Both the position numbers and the translations under genes were made by a program. From assembly GCF_003719305.1 (NCBI RefSeq), contig NZ_RARC01000030.1, forward strand, positions 16,887-80,886: 64,000 nt of DNA. The letters are read 5' to 3'. Below the pieces are notes generated by a model that had not been told where the DNA came from, did no database searches, and worked only from the letters and a program-made list of their open reading frames with translations. The DNA comes from Mycolicibacterium stellerae (GTDB taxonomy: Bacteria; Actinomycetota; Actinomycetes; Mycobacteriales; Mycobacteriaceae). Shown one piece after another: positions 47,086 to 55,076 of this stretch (its first letter is position 1; the number at the start of each line of letters is the position of its first letter).

Positions 47086-47729
47086 CGCTTCTCATCGGCG
47101 ACCGCGGCCGTCAGGCCCTCCAGAGCCTCGTCGACGTGGTATTTCCAGCGCCCCGACTGGATGCGGTGCACGGCCGAGGCGCCCTGGAATGCGCTGGAGA
47201 TCACCACATCGGGTGAAAGCGTGCGCAGTAGTTGAAGGCTGTTGGCCAACGCGTCGGCGTCGCCGATGCCGGGGATGTAGCCAGCCCACCAGGCCCCGGA
47301 ATCGCCGAGAACGATGGTGTCGCCGGTGAACAGGTAGCTGCCCTCGGCACCGTTCACCAGATAGCAGGTGCTGCCGGGCGAGTGGCCGGGGGTGGGAATG
47401 ACCTCGATTCCGTTGACGTCGACATGACGGCTGCCGACCGGCACGTCGACGTGCGCGTGCTGGCCGATCTCGAGCAGCTCGGCGACGGGCGCGTGCAGTG
47501 ACGAGGCGAAGTGGTCGGCGATCTTCGCCAGCATCGGGCCTGCCTCGTCGCGGTGCGACAGGTACTGGTCGGAGATGCCGCCGAGGCTTTCGAGTTCGGC
47601 GAAGTCGGCATCGGTTGCGGTGGAATAGAACAGCGTGTTGCGGGCGGTCCACAGAAACGCGTGGGTGGTAAGCCCGGGAAACGGCGAGTCGGTGCGGGTC
47701 TGCCAAAGGTCACTGAGAACTTTTTTCAT
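47076..47729 (-). CDS. Metallo-beta-lactamase-fold hydrolase
   Basis: MBL-fold protein of 217 residues. The fold is clear from LFTGDTIVLGDSGAWWAGY and IEVIPTPGHSPGSTCYLVNG, which supply the later metal ligands. The first motif, HxHxDH, appears degenerate: LESLGGISDQYLSHRDEAG stands in its place, with only H-x-D. Related proteins act as hydrolases with a single metal or on thioesters. Start ATG 47729 is close to the divergent DUF899 gene; a perfect palindrome lies between. The end overlaps the kinase gene by 10 bases. Confidence 0.82.
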   Translation of the reverse strand: MKKVLSDLWQTRTDSPFPGLTTHAFLWTARNTLFYSTATDADFAELESLGGISDQYLSHRDEAGPMLAKIADHFASSLHAPVAELLEIGQHAHVDVPVGSRHVDVNGIEVIPTPGHSPGSTCYLVNGAEGSYLFTGDTIVLGDSGAWWAGYIPGIGDADALANSLQLLRTLSPDVVISSAFQGASAVHRIQSGRWKYHVDEALEGLTAAVADEKRYV

Positions 47730-47748
47730 GTGACCACCGTGCAACCTG

Positions 47749-47758
47749 AACAATTGTT
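47749..47758. promoter_or_regulatory. Palindromic operator candidate AACAATTGTT
   Basis: A perfect 10-base palindrome in the 76-base gap between the divergent MBL-fold and DUF899 genes. TGAACAATTGTTGA extends the symmetry with one mismatch. AT-rich bases are rare in this genome, which makes chance less likely. No candidate regulator lies next to it. Confidence 0.5.
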
Positions 47759-47805
47759 GAGGTCAAGCGGCGATGACAAACCGCGCTGTGGCAGGTCTAA
47801 ACGAC

Positions 47806-48528
47806 ATGAACAATTCCTATCCATTGCCGAAGATCGTCGACCGGACGGCCTGGCAGGAAGAACTCGACCGGTTGCTGGAGCGGGAGAAGGCGCACACCAG
47901 GGAAGGCGACCGGATAGCGGCGGCGCGACGCGCACTGCCGATGGTCGAGGTGGATGCCGCGGCGCCCCTCGTCGGAGCGCACGGCAAGGTGCGCCTCGTC
48001 GACGCATTCGAGGGACGCCGTCAACTGCTCGTGTATTTCCATATGTGGCACGACGGCAAGCCAGCGGAGGACCAGTGCGAAGGCTGCACGTTCTTCACCG
48101 GACACGCGCTCGAGTTGTCCTATCTGCACAGCCGCGACGTCACGTATGCGACATTCTGCGAGGGACGGTACGAGGAGAGCGCGCGATACAGGGATTTCAT
48201 GGGCTGGACGATGCCGTGGTACTCGGCCCGCGATGCGCGCGAGCAGCTGTTGCAGGGCGACGGATTCGGCGGCTACGCAAGCTATCTGCGCGACGGAGAT
48301 CGAGTCTTCCAGACGTACTGGAGCACAGGTCGCGGTACGGAGGCGGGCGGCAACAGTTACCACCTGCTCGACCTGACCATCTACGGGCGGCAGGAGACCT
48401 GGGAGGAATCGCCGCAGGGCTGGCCGCAGCCCTACGCGACCAGAGGCGAGCAGTTCCGCACCGACGGGCGTCCCACCGCCCAGTGGTCGCGGCTGGCTGC
48501 GGGGCGCTCCGACGACTTGGTCGGCTGA
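47806..48528 (+). CDS. DUF899 (thioredoxin-like) protein
   Basis: Thioredoxin-fold DUF899 protein of 240 residues: IVDRTAWQEELDRLLEREKA and ARRALPMVEVD at the start, then LLVYFHMWHDGKPAEDQCEG-CTFFTG with a CxxC-type motif (CEGC) near residue 93, and the YLHSRDVTYATFCEG stretch. Members are annotated as dithiol-disulfide oxidoreductases; substrates are unknown. Start ATG 47806 follows GGCAGG by 9 bases; the ATG at 47773 would add 11 residues. Divergent from the MBL-fold gene, with which it probably shares a regulator. Confidence 0.85.
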   Translation: MNNSYPLPKIVDRTAWQEELDRLLEREKAHTREGDRIAAARRALPMVEVDAAAPLVGAHGKVRLVDAFEGRRQLLVYFHMWHDGKPAEDQCEGCTFFTGHALELSYLHSRDVTYATFCEGRYEESARYRDFMGWTMPWYSARDAREQLLQGDGFGGYASYLRDGDRVFQTYWSTGRGTEAGGNSYHLLDLTIYGRQETWEESPQGWPQPYATRGEQFRTDGRPTAQWSRLAAGRSDDLVG

Positions 48529-48539
48529 GTATCGACTGT

Positions 48540-49415
48540 TCAGTCGGCGTGTCGGTGGTCCGCGGCGTACGCCCTGATGATGGCCTCCGTATCTCCATCG
48601 AATTGCAGGAACTCTTGGTTGAGTAGCTCGGCCAGACTGTCGACTGCGGCGATGATCATCGCGCCTGTGACTCGGGTCTGCGGGTCTGCACTTGCGATGG
48701 CCTCAGCAGCGAGCTGGGCGGCGTAGTCCAATGAGAACGCCAGCGAAGCGTCGGCTTCGAGATCGCGGAAGTAGTACGTGGCTCCGTACTGGGTGAAGTC
48801 GTTTCGGGCTTCAACGACAGCGGCAGCCAGTCCAGTTAGGACGTCAATGGGAACGCTGTCGATCCCTAGGTCGGGGTTCACCCGACGCGCCGCCCGTAGC
48901 GTCGACAGTTGCAGTGCAAGCACGCGTCTGCGATGAAGCGCGGGATAAATCTGGAGCACCCACGACACCGCCGCGGTCAGCAGCATAAACCCGAACAGCG
49001 CCTCGAGAGGGACCATGACGCGCAGCAACGGTGAAATTGGGACGATGTCACCGAATCCGAGTGTGCCTATCGTCACCAGCGACACGTACAGCGAATCGAA
49101 CACGGCATTGCGGTCCGCAGGATCCAGTTCGGAACCGAAGGCGAAACCGTCCGGCATCTGTGCCAGGTACAACAGCGACCAGCCGACGACAGCCAGGGCC
49201 CCCCAGGTCAATACGACCAGCGCGATCCCCAGTGGACCAGTCAACGATGCGATTCGACGATCTGCGGGGAATAGTCGCAATAGCCACCATACGAATTTCA
49301 TCACCTGAGGGGCGATGCTGCCGTGGCCGATGGGATGGAAGAGCGTGTGGAACACGTCGCGCACCACTACCACAATGAGCAGGACACCCATCACGGCGAC
49401 AACCCAGTGCGTCAC
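48540..49415 (-). CDS. Two-pore-helix potassium-type ion channel
   Basis: Membrane protein of 291 residues. After an N-terminal helix (VAVMGVLLIVVVVRD) comes a canonical pore unit: helix (GIALVVLTWGALAVVGWSLL), pore loop with selectivity filter T115-IGTLGFGD-123, and inner helix (VPLEALFGFMLLTAAVSWVL). The filter TxGxxGFGD is that of K+ channels with a modified first Gly-Tyr-Gly. The soluble C-terminal half (about 150-291) is helical and has no RCK or cyclic-nucleotide domain. It would conduct K+ or another monovalent cation. Start at GTG 49415. Confidence 0.87.
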   Translation of the reverse strand: MTHWVVAVMGVLLIVVVVRDVFHTLFHPIGHGSIAPQVMKFVWWLLRLFPADRRIASLTGPLGIALVVLTWGALAVVGWSLLYLAQMPDGFAFGSELDPADRNAVFDSLYVSLVTIGTLGFGDIVPISPLLRVMVPLEALFGFMLLTAAVSWVLQIYPALHRRRVLALQLSTLRAARRVNPDLGIDSVPIDVLTGLAAAVVEARNDFTQYGATYYFRDLEADASLAFSLDYAAQLAAEAIASADPQTRVTGAMIIAAVDSLAELLNQEFLQFDGDTEAIIRAYAADHRHAD

Positions 49416-49566
49416 GTGTCTCCTTGGTCGACCGGCCGCCAGTGGCTACCGGCGTTGTGTCCATCATCGCGCTTGTGATCGCCCGAAGGCGTCGAAGGCG
49501 CACGACTGTCTCGCCTGATCACGCGCATGCCTAAAACATCGACCAGCCCTCGGATCGCCCAATCGC

Positions 49567-50631
49567 CTATCCGAGGCCCGCGACGATGTCGCCGATGGCG
49601 AACGTCACCGGCTGCTCCAGCTGTGTGTACGTGCACGAGCGCGGGTCGCGGTCGGGCCGCCAGCGGTTGAATTGTGCTGTGTGGCGGAATCTTTCGCCTT
49701 CCATATGGTCGTATCGGACCTCGACGACCCGCTCGGGCCGCAACGGGATGAACGATAGGTCCTTGCCGGCGTTCCAGCGGGAGCCTGCGTTTCTGCTCGG
49801 CGTGCGGTCGCCGGAGATATGGGCGGCCCAGTTCCACGGATGCTCGTCGAAGGTGGTGACCAGCGGCTGCAGGTCGGTGAATAGTTGCCGCCGCTTGGCC
49901 ATCGGAAACGCGCCGATCACGCCGACCGACGCGAGCGCGCCGTCGTCGCGGTAGAGCCCGAGCATCAGCGAGCCGACGGCGTCCGCACCGGACTTGTGTA
50001 GCCGGTAGCCGGCGACGACGCAGTCGGCCGTGCGCTGATGTTTGATCTTGAACATGATGCGCTTGTCAGGAAGGTAGGGGATCGTCAGCGGTTTGGCGAC
50101 AATGCCGTCGAGGCCTGCGCCCTCGAACTCGGAGAACCAGCGCTGTGCGGTGGCCATGTCCGTGGTGGCGGGGGTGACATGGATCGACGGGCCTGCGCCT
50201 GCCAGCGCGTCGACCAGGGCCGCGCGGCGCTCGCTGAACGGCCGCTGCGTGTAGTCGTCATCGCCGAGGGCAAGCAGATCGAACGCGATGAACGAGGCGG
50301 CCGTCTGTTCGGCGAGCATCCGCACCCGCGACGCGGCCGGATGCAGCCGCAGCTGAAGCGCCTCGAAGTCCAGGCCGCCGTCGGCGGCGATGATGATCTC
50401 GCCGTCGATCACGCACCGATCTGGCAGCTCAGCCAGCGCCGCCGCCACGAGTTCGGGGAAGTAGCGGGTCATCGGGCGCTCGTTGCGGCTACCCAACTCG
50501 ACCTCGTCGCCGTCGCGGAAACAGATCGACCGGAAGCCATCCCACTTCGGCTCATAGGAGGCGTCGGGCGGGATCGATGACACCGATTTCGACAGCATCG
50601 GCGACACCGGCGGCATGACGGGCAGTTTCAT
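49567..50631 (-). CDS. ligC2: ATP-dependent DNA ligase, LigC type (second copy)
   Basis: ATP-dependent DNA ligase of 354 residues. The adenylated lysine is K29 in YEPKWDGFR; other nucleotidyl-transferase motifs are RPMTRYFPELV, CVIDGEIII, and FKIKHQRTADCVVAGYRLH, followed by the OB-fold domain (IPLRPERVVEVRYDHMEGER). LigC enzymes act in end joining and base-excision repair. Its sequence is clearly related to that of the other LigC gene at 52213. In M. smegmatis two LigC genes lie near polD1; this gene matches LigC2 by position. A TetR gene is divergent from it. Confidence 0.9.
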   Translation of the reverse strand: MKLPVMPPVSPMLSKSVSSIPPDASYEPKWDGFRSICFRDGDEVELGSRNERPMTRYFPELVAAALAELPDRCVIDGEIIIAADGGLDFEALQLRLHPAASRVRMLAEQTAASFIAFDLLALGDDDYTQRPFSERRAALVDALAGAGPSIHVTPATTDMATAQRWFSEFEGAGLDGIVAKPLTIPYLPDKRIMFKIKHQRTADCVVAGYRLHKSGADAVGSLMLGLYRDDGALASVGVIGAFPMAKRRQLFTDLQPLVTTFDEHPWNWAAHISGDRTPSRNAGSRWNAGKDLSFIPLRPERVVEVRYDHMEGERFRHTAQFNRWRPDRDPRSCTYTQLEQPVTFAIGDIVAGLG

Positions 50632-50680
50632 CGCCACCCATTCTCGCTCGCTCCGCGGAAGCGGTAGGCGGGCGGTCACG

Positions 50681-50686
50681 TACGAT
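50681..50686 (+). promoter_or_regulatory. Candidate -10 element (TACGAT), leaderless
   Basis: TACGAT ends 6 bases before the ATG at 50693, the exact spacing for transcription starting at the A of ATG. It is embedded in GTAC-GAT-GTAC, a small repeat that could be the operator of the TetR protein itself. Confidence 0.45.
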
Positions 50687-50692
50687 GTACCT

Positions 50693-51319
50693 ATGCCCGG
50701 ATTACTCACCTCGAAGGGCCGGCACACCCGGCAGCGAATCGTGGAAGCCGCCGATCGTCTGATCCGCTGTCACGGCCTTACCCGCGTGACCCTCGACGAC
50801 GTTCGTGGCGAGGCGAAAGTGAGCAGCTCGCAGATCTACCACTACTTTGCCGACAAGCAAGCCTTGTTGTCCGCGGTCGTCGACTATCAGGACTCCCTGT
50901 CGCTCGGCGGTGAGTCGATGTTGGGTGGGTTCGATTCAGCGGACGCCGTGCGGTCCTGGGGGCAACGCCTCATCGAGGGGCAACGTGAGTCGCAGTACGA
51001 AGGCGGTTGTCCTATTGCCACGCTCGGCACCGGTTTGAGGGATCTGGACGGCGACACGCTCACCCAGATCGCACGGATATTTCGTCGGTGCGAGGACGGC
51101 ATCCGGGCCGGCTACCGGACGATGCACGCAAACCATGACATCGCGCCCGACGCTGATCCTGACGCCCTCGCGACCATGACACTGGCGACCGCCATCGGTG
51201 GTCTCGTGCTCACTCAGCTCAACCGTGACACCCAGCCTCTGCAAACCGCTCTAGACGCCCTGCTCGGCTGCCTGCAGTCGCAACATCAGAGTGGATCAAA
51301 TACGTTGGTATCTAACTAA
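50693..51319 (+). CDS. TetR-family regulator
   Basis: TetR repressor of 208 residues. The DNA-binding domain (MPGLLTSKGRHTRQRIVEAA to VSSSQIYHYFADKQALLSAV) is typical; the ligand domain has a conserved Cys in YEGGCPIATLG, as in TetR_C_ members of the AefR/LfrR-like group. It sits 43 bases before an SDR gene, probably co-transcribed or sharing control. The regulator and SDR together are inserted between the two ligase genes. The effector is unknown. Confidence 0.9.
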   Translation: MPGLLTSKGRHTRQRIVEAADRLIRCHGLTRVTLDDVRGEAKVSSSQIYHYFADKQALLSAVVDYQDSLSLGGESMLGGFDSADAVRSWGQRLIEGQRESQYEGGCPIATLGTGLRDLDGDTLTQIARIFRRCEDGIRAGYRTMHANHDIAPDADPDALATMTLATAIGGLVLTQLNRDTQPLQTALDALLGCLQSQHQSGSNTLVSN

Positions 51320-51349
51320 ATTGGATTGGTAGTTCCAAAAATTTCTGTC

Positions 51350-51355
51350 TACCGT
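51350..51355 (+). promoter_or_regulatory. Candidate -10 element (TACCGT) of the SDR gene
   Basis: TACCGT ends 7 bases before the ATG at 51363 (leaderless spacing). The AT-rich bases upstream (51296-51345) contain repeats of TTGGTA/TGGTAG that could be binding sites of the TetR protein. Confidence 0.45.
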
Positions 51356-51362
51356 TCGGTGC

Positions 51363-52115
51363 ATGAGTTTGGACATGGCCGGATCGACGGCATTGGTGAC
51401 GGGTTCGACGAGCGGTATCGGCACCGCAATCGCAACGACGCTGGCCCGGCGCGGAGCGCACGTGCTGGTATGTGGACGCGACACGGCGCGGGGTGAGCGG
51501 GTCGTCGGCGACCTGCGCGGAGCTGGCGGGCGCGCCGATTTCGTCCGCGCCGACCTCGGTGGAGGCGCTGCTGCCGCCAAGGATCTCGCCGCTCGGGCTC
51601 AACAGGCCGCGGGTCGACACATTGACATCCTGGTGAACAACGCCGCTGTCGGAATCGTCGCTCCCACAGCGGATATGCCCGAGGACGGATTCGACGCGGC
51701 CATCGCGACCAACCTCACCGCGCCCTACTACCTGGTCGGTGCACTGGCGCCTGCGATGGCCGAAGCAGGCCGCGGGGCGATCGTCAATGTGGCCAGCATG
51801 GCGGGCCAGTTCGCGTTGCCCGGGATGTCGGTGTACGGCGCAAGCAAGGCTGCGCTGCTGTTTCTGACCAAGAGTTGGGCCGCCGAATACGGACCGCATG
51901 GCGTTCGGGTCAACGCGGTCACCGTCGGGCCAACGCGCACCCCTGGCTCGGCCGAACTGGGCGAAGCGCTCGGCGCTCTGGCCGCGCAGGCGCCTGCAGG
52001 CCGCGTTGCCGACCCCGCCGAGATCGCCTCGGCCGTCGCATTCCTGGCCAGCGCCGCGGCCAGCTTCGTGCACGGCGCCGCACTGTCGGTCGACGGTGGC
52101 CGCACCGCGGTGTGA
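51363..52115 (+). CDS. SDR-family oxidoreductase, TetR-associated
   Basis: FabG-like SDR of 250 residues: TGSTSGIG (about 14-21), NNAAVG, catalytic NVASMAG and YGASK, and the C-terminal HGAALSVDGG segment. It is NAD(P)-dependent with unknown substrate. It follows the TetR gene by 43 bases with its own -10 element, so it is probably the main target of that regulator. The pair separates the two LigC genes. Start ATG 51363 is firm. Confidence 0.9.
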   Translation: MSLDMAGSTALVTGSTSGIGTAIATTLARRGAHVLVCGRDTARGERVVGDLRGAGGRADFVRADLGGGAAAAKDLAARAQQAAGRHIDILVNNAAVGIVAPTADMPEDGFDAAIATNLTAPYYLVGALAPAMAEAGRGAIVNVASMAGQFALPGMSVYGASKAALLFLTKSWAAEYGPHGVRVNAVTVGPTRTPGSAELGEALGALAAQAPAGRVADPAEIASAVAFLASAAASFVHGAALSVDGGRTAV

Positions 52116-52212
52116 GATCGCCCGACGCCGCTCTCGGTGATGAGTTTCGTCGCGATGGGTAGTCCATTCCAACGTCGGCACTGAGCTGGCCGGCATTGAC
52201 CGATGAACCAGG

Positions 52213-53250
52213 ATGGACACCGTGGACCTCCCCGTGCAGCCACCGACCGAACCGATGTTGGCCAAGGCCCAGGCCAAGGTGCCCGATGAGGCTGGAGTGT
52301 GGTCATACGAGCCGAAGTGGGACGGCTTCCGAGCGCTGATGTTCCGCGACGGCGACGACGTCGTCCTGCAGTCGCGCAACGGCAAGGACCTCGGCCGGTA
52401 CTTCCCGGAGCTGCTCGAGGCGCTACGTGTCGAGGTGGCCCCGCGCTGCGTGCTCGACGGCGAGGTCGTCGTCCCCCGCGAGATCGGTGGTCGCATCCGG
52501 CTGGACTGGGAATCGCTCAGCCAGCGCATCCATCCGGCGGCCAGCCGCATCAAGATGCTTTCCGAGGAGACCCCCGCGCACTTCATCGGGTTCGACGCGC
52601 TGGCCACCGGCGACGGCTCGCTTCTGAAGGAGTCGTTCCGGGTCCGTCGTGGGGAGCTGTTGGCGGCGGTGAACGAAAAGCGGTGGTGTCACGTCACCCG
52701 CACCACCGAGGATCCCGAGCTGGGGGAGCAGTGGCTCACCACATTCGAGGGTGCGGGCCTCGACGGCGTGATCGCCAAGCGCCTCGACGGGCCGTACGTT
52801 CCGGGCAAGCGCGAAATGGTGAAGATCAAACACGCTCGCGACGCGGACTGTGTGGCCATCGGCTACCGCGTCCACAAGAGCGGTGAGGGCGTCGGCTCGA
52901 TCCTGCTGGGCCTCTACCGCGACGACGGCGAACTCCAGATGATCGGCGGCGCAGCGTCATTCACCACGCAGGACCGGTTGAAGCTGCTGGCCGACCTCGA
53001 ACCGCTGCGCGAGGGCGACGAGCCGGTCGACGGTGAACCGAGCCGCTGGAACTCGGCTGCCGACAAGCGCTGGATCCCCGTGCGGCCGGAGAAGGTGTGC
53101 GAGGTCGCCTATGACCAGATGGAGGGCCGGCGATTCCGGCACGCGGTCAAATTTCGTCGCTGGCGACCCGATCGCGAACCGAAAAGCTGCACCTTCGACC
53201 AGCTCGATGTGCCGGTCAACTACGACCTCTACGACGTACTGGAGTCCTGA
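52213..53250 (+). CDS. ligC1: ATP-dependent DNA ligase LigC
   Basis: ATP-dependent DNA ligase of 345 residues. The adenylated lysine is K35 in YEPKWDGFRA, with further motifs GKDLGRYFPEL, CVLDGEVVV, FIGFDAL, VMVKIKH-like EMVKIKHARDADCVAIGYR and the OB-fold end (WIPVRPEKVCEVAYDQMEGR). It seals breaks with ribonucleotides at the 3' end and acts with PolD in excision repair and end joining, as shown for M. smegmatis LigC1/PolD1. The polymerase gene starts one base after its stop. Start ATG 52213. Confidence 0.93.
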   Translation: MDTVDLPVQPPTEPMLAKAQAKVPDEAGVWSYEPKWDGFRALMFRDGDDVVLQSRNGKDLGRYFPELLEALRVEVAPRCVLDGEVVVPREIGGRIRLDWESLSQRIHPAASRIKMLSEETPAHFIGFDALATGDGSLLKESFRVRRGELLAAVNEKRWCHVTRTTEDPELGEQWLTTFEGAGLDGVIAKRLDGPYVPGKREMVKIKHARDADCVAIGYRVHKSGEGVGSILLGLYRDDGELQMIGGAASFTTQDRLKLLADLEPLREGDEPVDGEPSRWNSAADKRWIPVRPEKVCEVAYDQMEGRRFRHAVKFRRWRPDREPKSCTFDQLDVPVNYDLYDVLES

Positions 53251-53251
53251 A

Positions 53252-54304
53252 ATGGCAAGCAAGGCAGAGGAGATCGACGTCGACGGCGTCAAGGTCCGAT
53301 TCACCAATCGGGACAAGCCGTTCTTCCCGAAGCTGGGTTCGAAGGGAACCAAGGGTGCCCTGTTCGACTACTATCTGTCGGTTGCCGACCGGATGGTGAA
53401 TCTGCTGCGCGACAGGCCGGTTCACCTGCAGCGGTTCCCCGACGGCATCGACGGCGAGGAGATCTACCAGAAACGGGTGCCGCAAAAGCATCCCGACTAC
53501 CTGGAGACCTGTCTGATCACCTTTCCGTCGGGCCGCACGGCCGACGCGCTGAAGATTACCCATCCGTCGGCGATCGCCTGGGCCGCCCAGATGGGCACCG
53601 TCACCCTGCACCCGTGGCAGGTGCGCTGCCCGGACACTGAGCATCCCGACGAGCTTCGCATCGACTTGGACCCGCAGCCTGGCACCGGGTTCGTCGAGGC
53701 GCGGACCATCGCCGTCGACGTCCTCAAGCCGCTGCTCGACGAACTCGGCATGGTCGGCTACCCGAAGACCTCCGGTGGCCGGGGCGTGCACGTCTTCCTT
53801 CGGATTGCCACGGAGTGGGATTTCATCGAGGTCCGCCGGGCAGGCATCGCGCTGGCCCGCGAGATCGAAAGGCGCGCACCGGATGCCGTCACCACGTCGT
53901 GGTGGAAGGAGGAGCGCGGCGAACGGTTGTTCATCGACTACAACCAAAACGCGCGCGATCGCACCTTCGCGTCGGCGTACTCGGCGCGCAAGACCCCGAT
54001 CGCCACGGTGTCGACACCACTGACGTGGGCCGAGTTGGCCGACGCCGACCCCGATGACTACACCATTGAAACCGTCCCCGACTTCCTGGCAGGCCGCGAC
54101 GACCCATGGGCCGACATCGATTCGAACGCGCAGTCGCTGCTGCCGCTGCTGGAGATGGTCAAAGCCGACGAGGAGCAGGGCCTCGGGGACCTGCCCTACC
54201 CGCCGAGCTACCCGAAAATGCCGGGCGAACCGCCGCGTGTGCAGCCCAGCAAGAAGGTCGCCGCGAACTGGGACGAGGACGGGAACCCGGTCAAGGACGC
54301 CTGA
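53252..54304 (+). CDS. polD1: PolD-type archaeo-eukaryotic primase polymerase (LigD polymerase-like)
   Basis: Stand-alone LigD polymerase-domain protein of 350 residues, equivalent to Rv3730c and M. smegmatis PolD1. The AEP catalytic acids lie in ELRIDLDPQPGTGF (D-x-D) and in the later DYNQNARDRT segment (third Asp); SGGRGVHVFLRI is the conserved nucleotide-binding stretch. It adds ribonucleotides or short patches to gaps for LigC to seal. The start is one base after the ligC stop, so the pair is coupled. It lacks the ligase and nuclease domains of full LigD. Confidence 0.93.
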   Translation: MASKAEEIDVDGVKVRFTNRDKPFFPKLGSKGTKGALFDYYLSVADRMVNLLRDRPVHLQRFPDGIDGEEIYQKRVPQKHPDYLETCLITFPSGRTADALKITHPSAIAWAAQMGTVTLHPWQVRCPDTEHPDELRIDLDPQPGTGFVEARTIAVDVLKPLLDELGMVGYPKTSGGRGVHVFLRIATEWDFIEVRRAGIALAREIERRAPDAVTTSWWKEERGERLFIDYNQNARDRTFASAYSARKTPIATVSTPLTWAELADADPDDYTIETVPDFLAGRDDPWADIDSNAQSLLPLLEMVKADEEQGLGDLPYPPSYPKMPGEPPRVQPSKKVAANWDEDGNPVKDA

Positions 54305-54384
54305 GCGCCCTGACAAGGCCGGTCCCTGCTTGACGTTTGGGTTAAATGTTTGCTGCAGCATCGGGCTGCCGGTGTTCGGTTGCG

Positions 54385-54390
54385 TAGCGT
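54385..54390 (+). promoter_or_regulatory. Candidate -10 element (TAGCGT), leaderless
   Basis: TAGCGT ends 6 bases before the ATG at 54397. This exact leaderless spacing is the best evidence that the small gene starting there is real. Confidence 0.45.
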
Positions 54391-54396
54391 TGAGAT

Positions 54397-54786
54397 ATGT
54401 TGGGTGAAGCGGAAGATCTGCGCGATGTGTTTCAGGATGCGCTGAATTCTGCCATTCTGCACGGCCTGCGGCCGTCCCGCTGGAACGGGCTGGGCGACCA
54501 GACCTTTGGTGCTATCGACGCCATTGCCCGAGAGCATCCGGACGCGACCGTCGACTGTATCGCCGATGCCTATGACGCCTTCGAGCGTGAGCACAGCCCG
54601 ATTACGGGCGAGGAACGGCCGCGACGATTGGTAGCCCGCCGCGGACCGTTCACCAGGGCCCGCGGGTCAGAACCAGACTTTTCGGCCGCCGACAGGCCGC
54701 CCGACCTGTCCGAGGATCAGCAGCACAACGCCGATGACGAGCAGAATCCATCCGATGGTCGCGATGATGGCGGGTACGGGCAGTAG
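54397..54786 (+). CDS. Hypothetical protein with antisense-overlapping tail
   Basis: A frame of 129 codons. The first 75 residues look like a real small helical protein (LGEAEDLRDVFQDALNSAIL, GDQTFGAIDAIAREHPDATV). The remaining part (FTRARGSEPDFSAADRPPDL onward) is low-complexity and lies antisense to the small membrane protein gene at 54667-54825. A lost stop codon near residue 80 may explain it. No family was recognised. The -10 element at 54385 supports the start. Confidence 0.55.
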   Translation: MLGEAEDLRDVFQDALNSAILHGLRPSRWNGLGDQTFGAIDAIAREHPDATVDCIADAYDAFEREHSPITGEERPRRLVARRGPFTRARGSEPDFSAADRPPDLSEDQQHNADDEQNPSDGRDDGGYGQ

Positions 54787-54825
54787 ATAACCCACCAAAA
54801 TGAGAATCACACCGAGAACGATCAC
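54667..54825 (-). CDS. Small DUF6131-type membrane protein
   Basis: Hydrophobic protein of 52 residues with two helices: IVLGVILILVGYLLPVPAI and IGWILLVIGVVLLILGQVG, ending in GRPVGGRKVWF. The GRPVGGR-x-(H/W)-(W/Y/F) ending is the family mark of DUF6131, common in actinobacteria. Role unknown; such small proteins are often stress-induced. Start GTG 54825 follows AAGGAC by about 10 bases. A SigF-like promoter lies about 40 bases upstream. Antisense overlap with the preceding hypothetical gene is 120 bases. Confidence 0.78.
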   Translation of the reverse strand: MIVLGVILILVGYLLPVPAIIATIGWILLVIGVVLLILGQVGRPVGGRKVWF

Positions 54826-54867
54826 GAGTTGTTGGTCCTTCCGTCGCGTCAATATTCGACCCGGGAG

Positions 54868-54893
54868 TACCTCACCGACCGGCAGTTCAAACC
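54868..54893 (-). promoter_or_regulatory. SigF-like promoter of the DUF6131 gene
   Basis: On the minus strand, GGTTT (54893-54889) and AGGTA (54872-54868) are separated by 16 bases, close to the mycobacterial SigF consensus GGTTT-N15-17-GGGTA (one mismatch). It would start transcription around 54860. Confidence 0.5.
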
Positions 54894-55076
54894 GACGGGA
54901 CGCCGTCGCACCTGAACGTTTCCTGTAAATTGCCTGTGAGGACTGCGCCAAATCATAGGGAAACACCTGATATTTGCGTCGATCGCGCAGGCATAGCATT
55001 TCACGCCAGAGGCATTGTCAGCGGCCCGCCGCCACGGTTGGTCTGCTTGGTATGCAGCGGTCAATAGGAGATTGCC

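Noticed and set aside
53216..54361. A 381-codon minus-strand frame opposite polD
   Set aside because: Shadow of the polymerase gene, whose catalytic motifs are clear on the plus strand.
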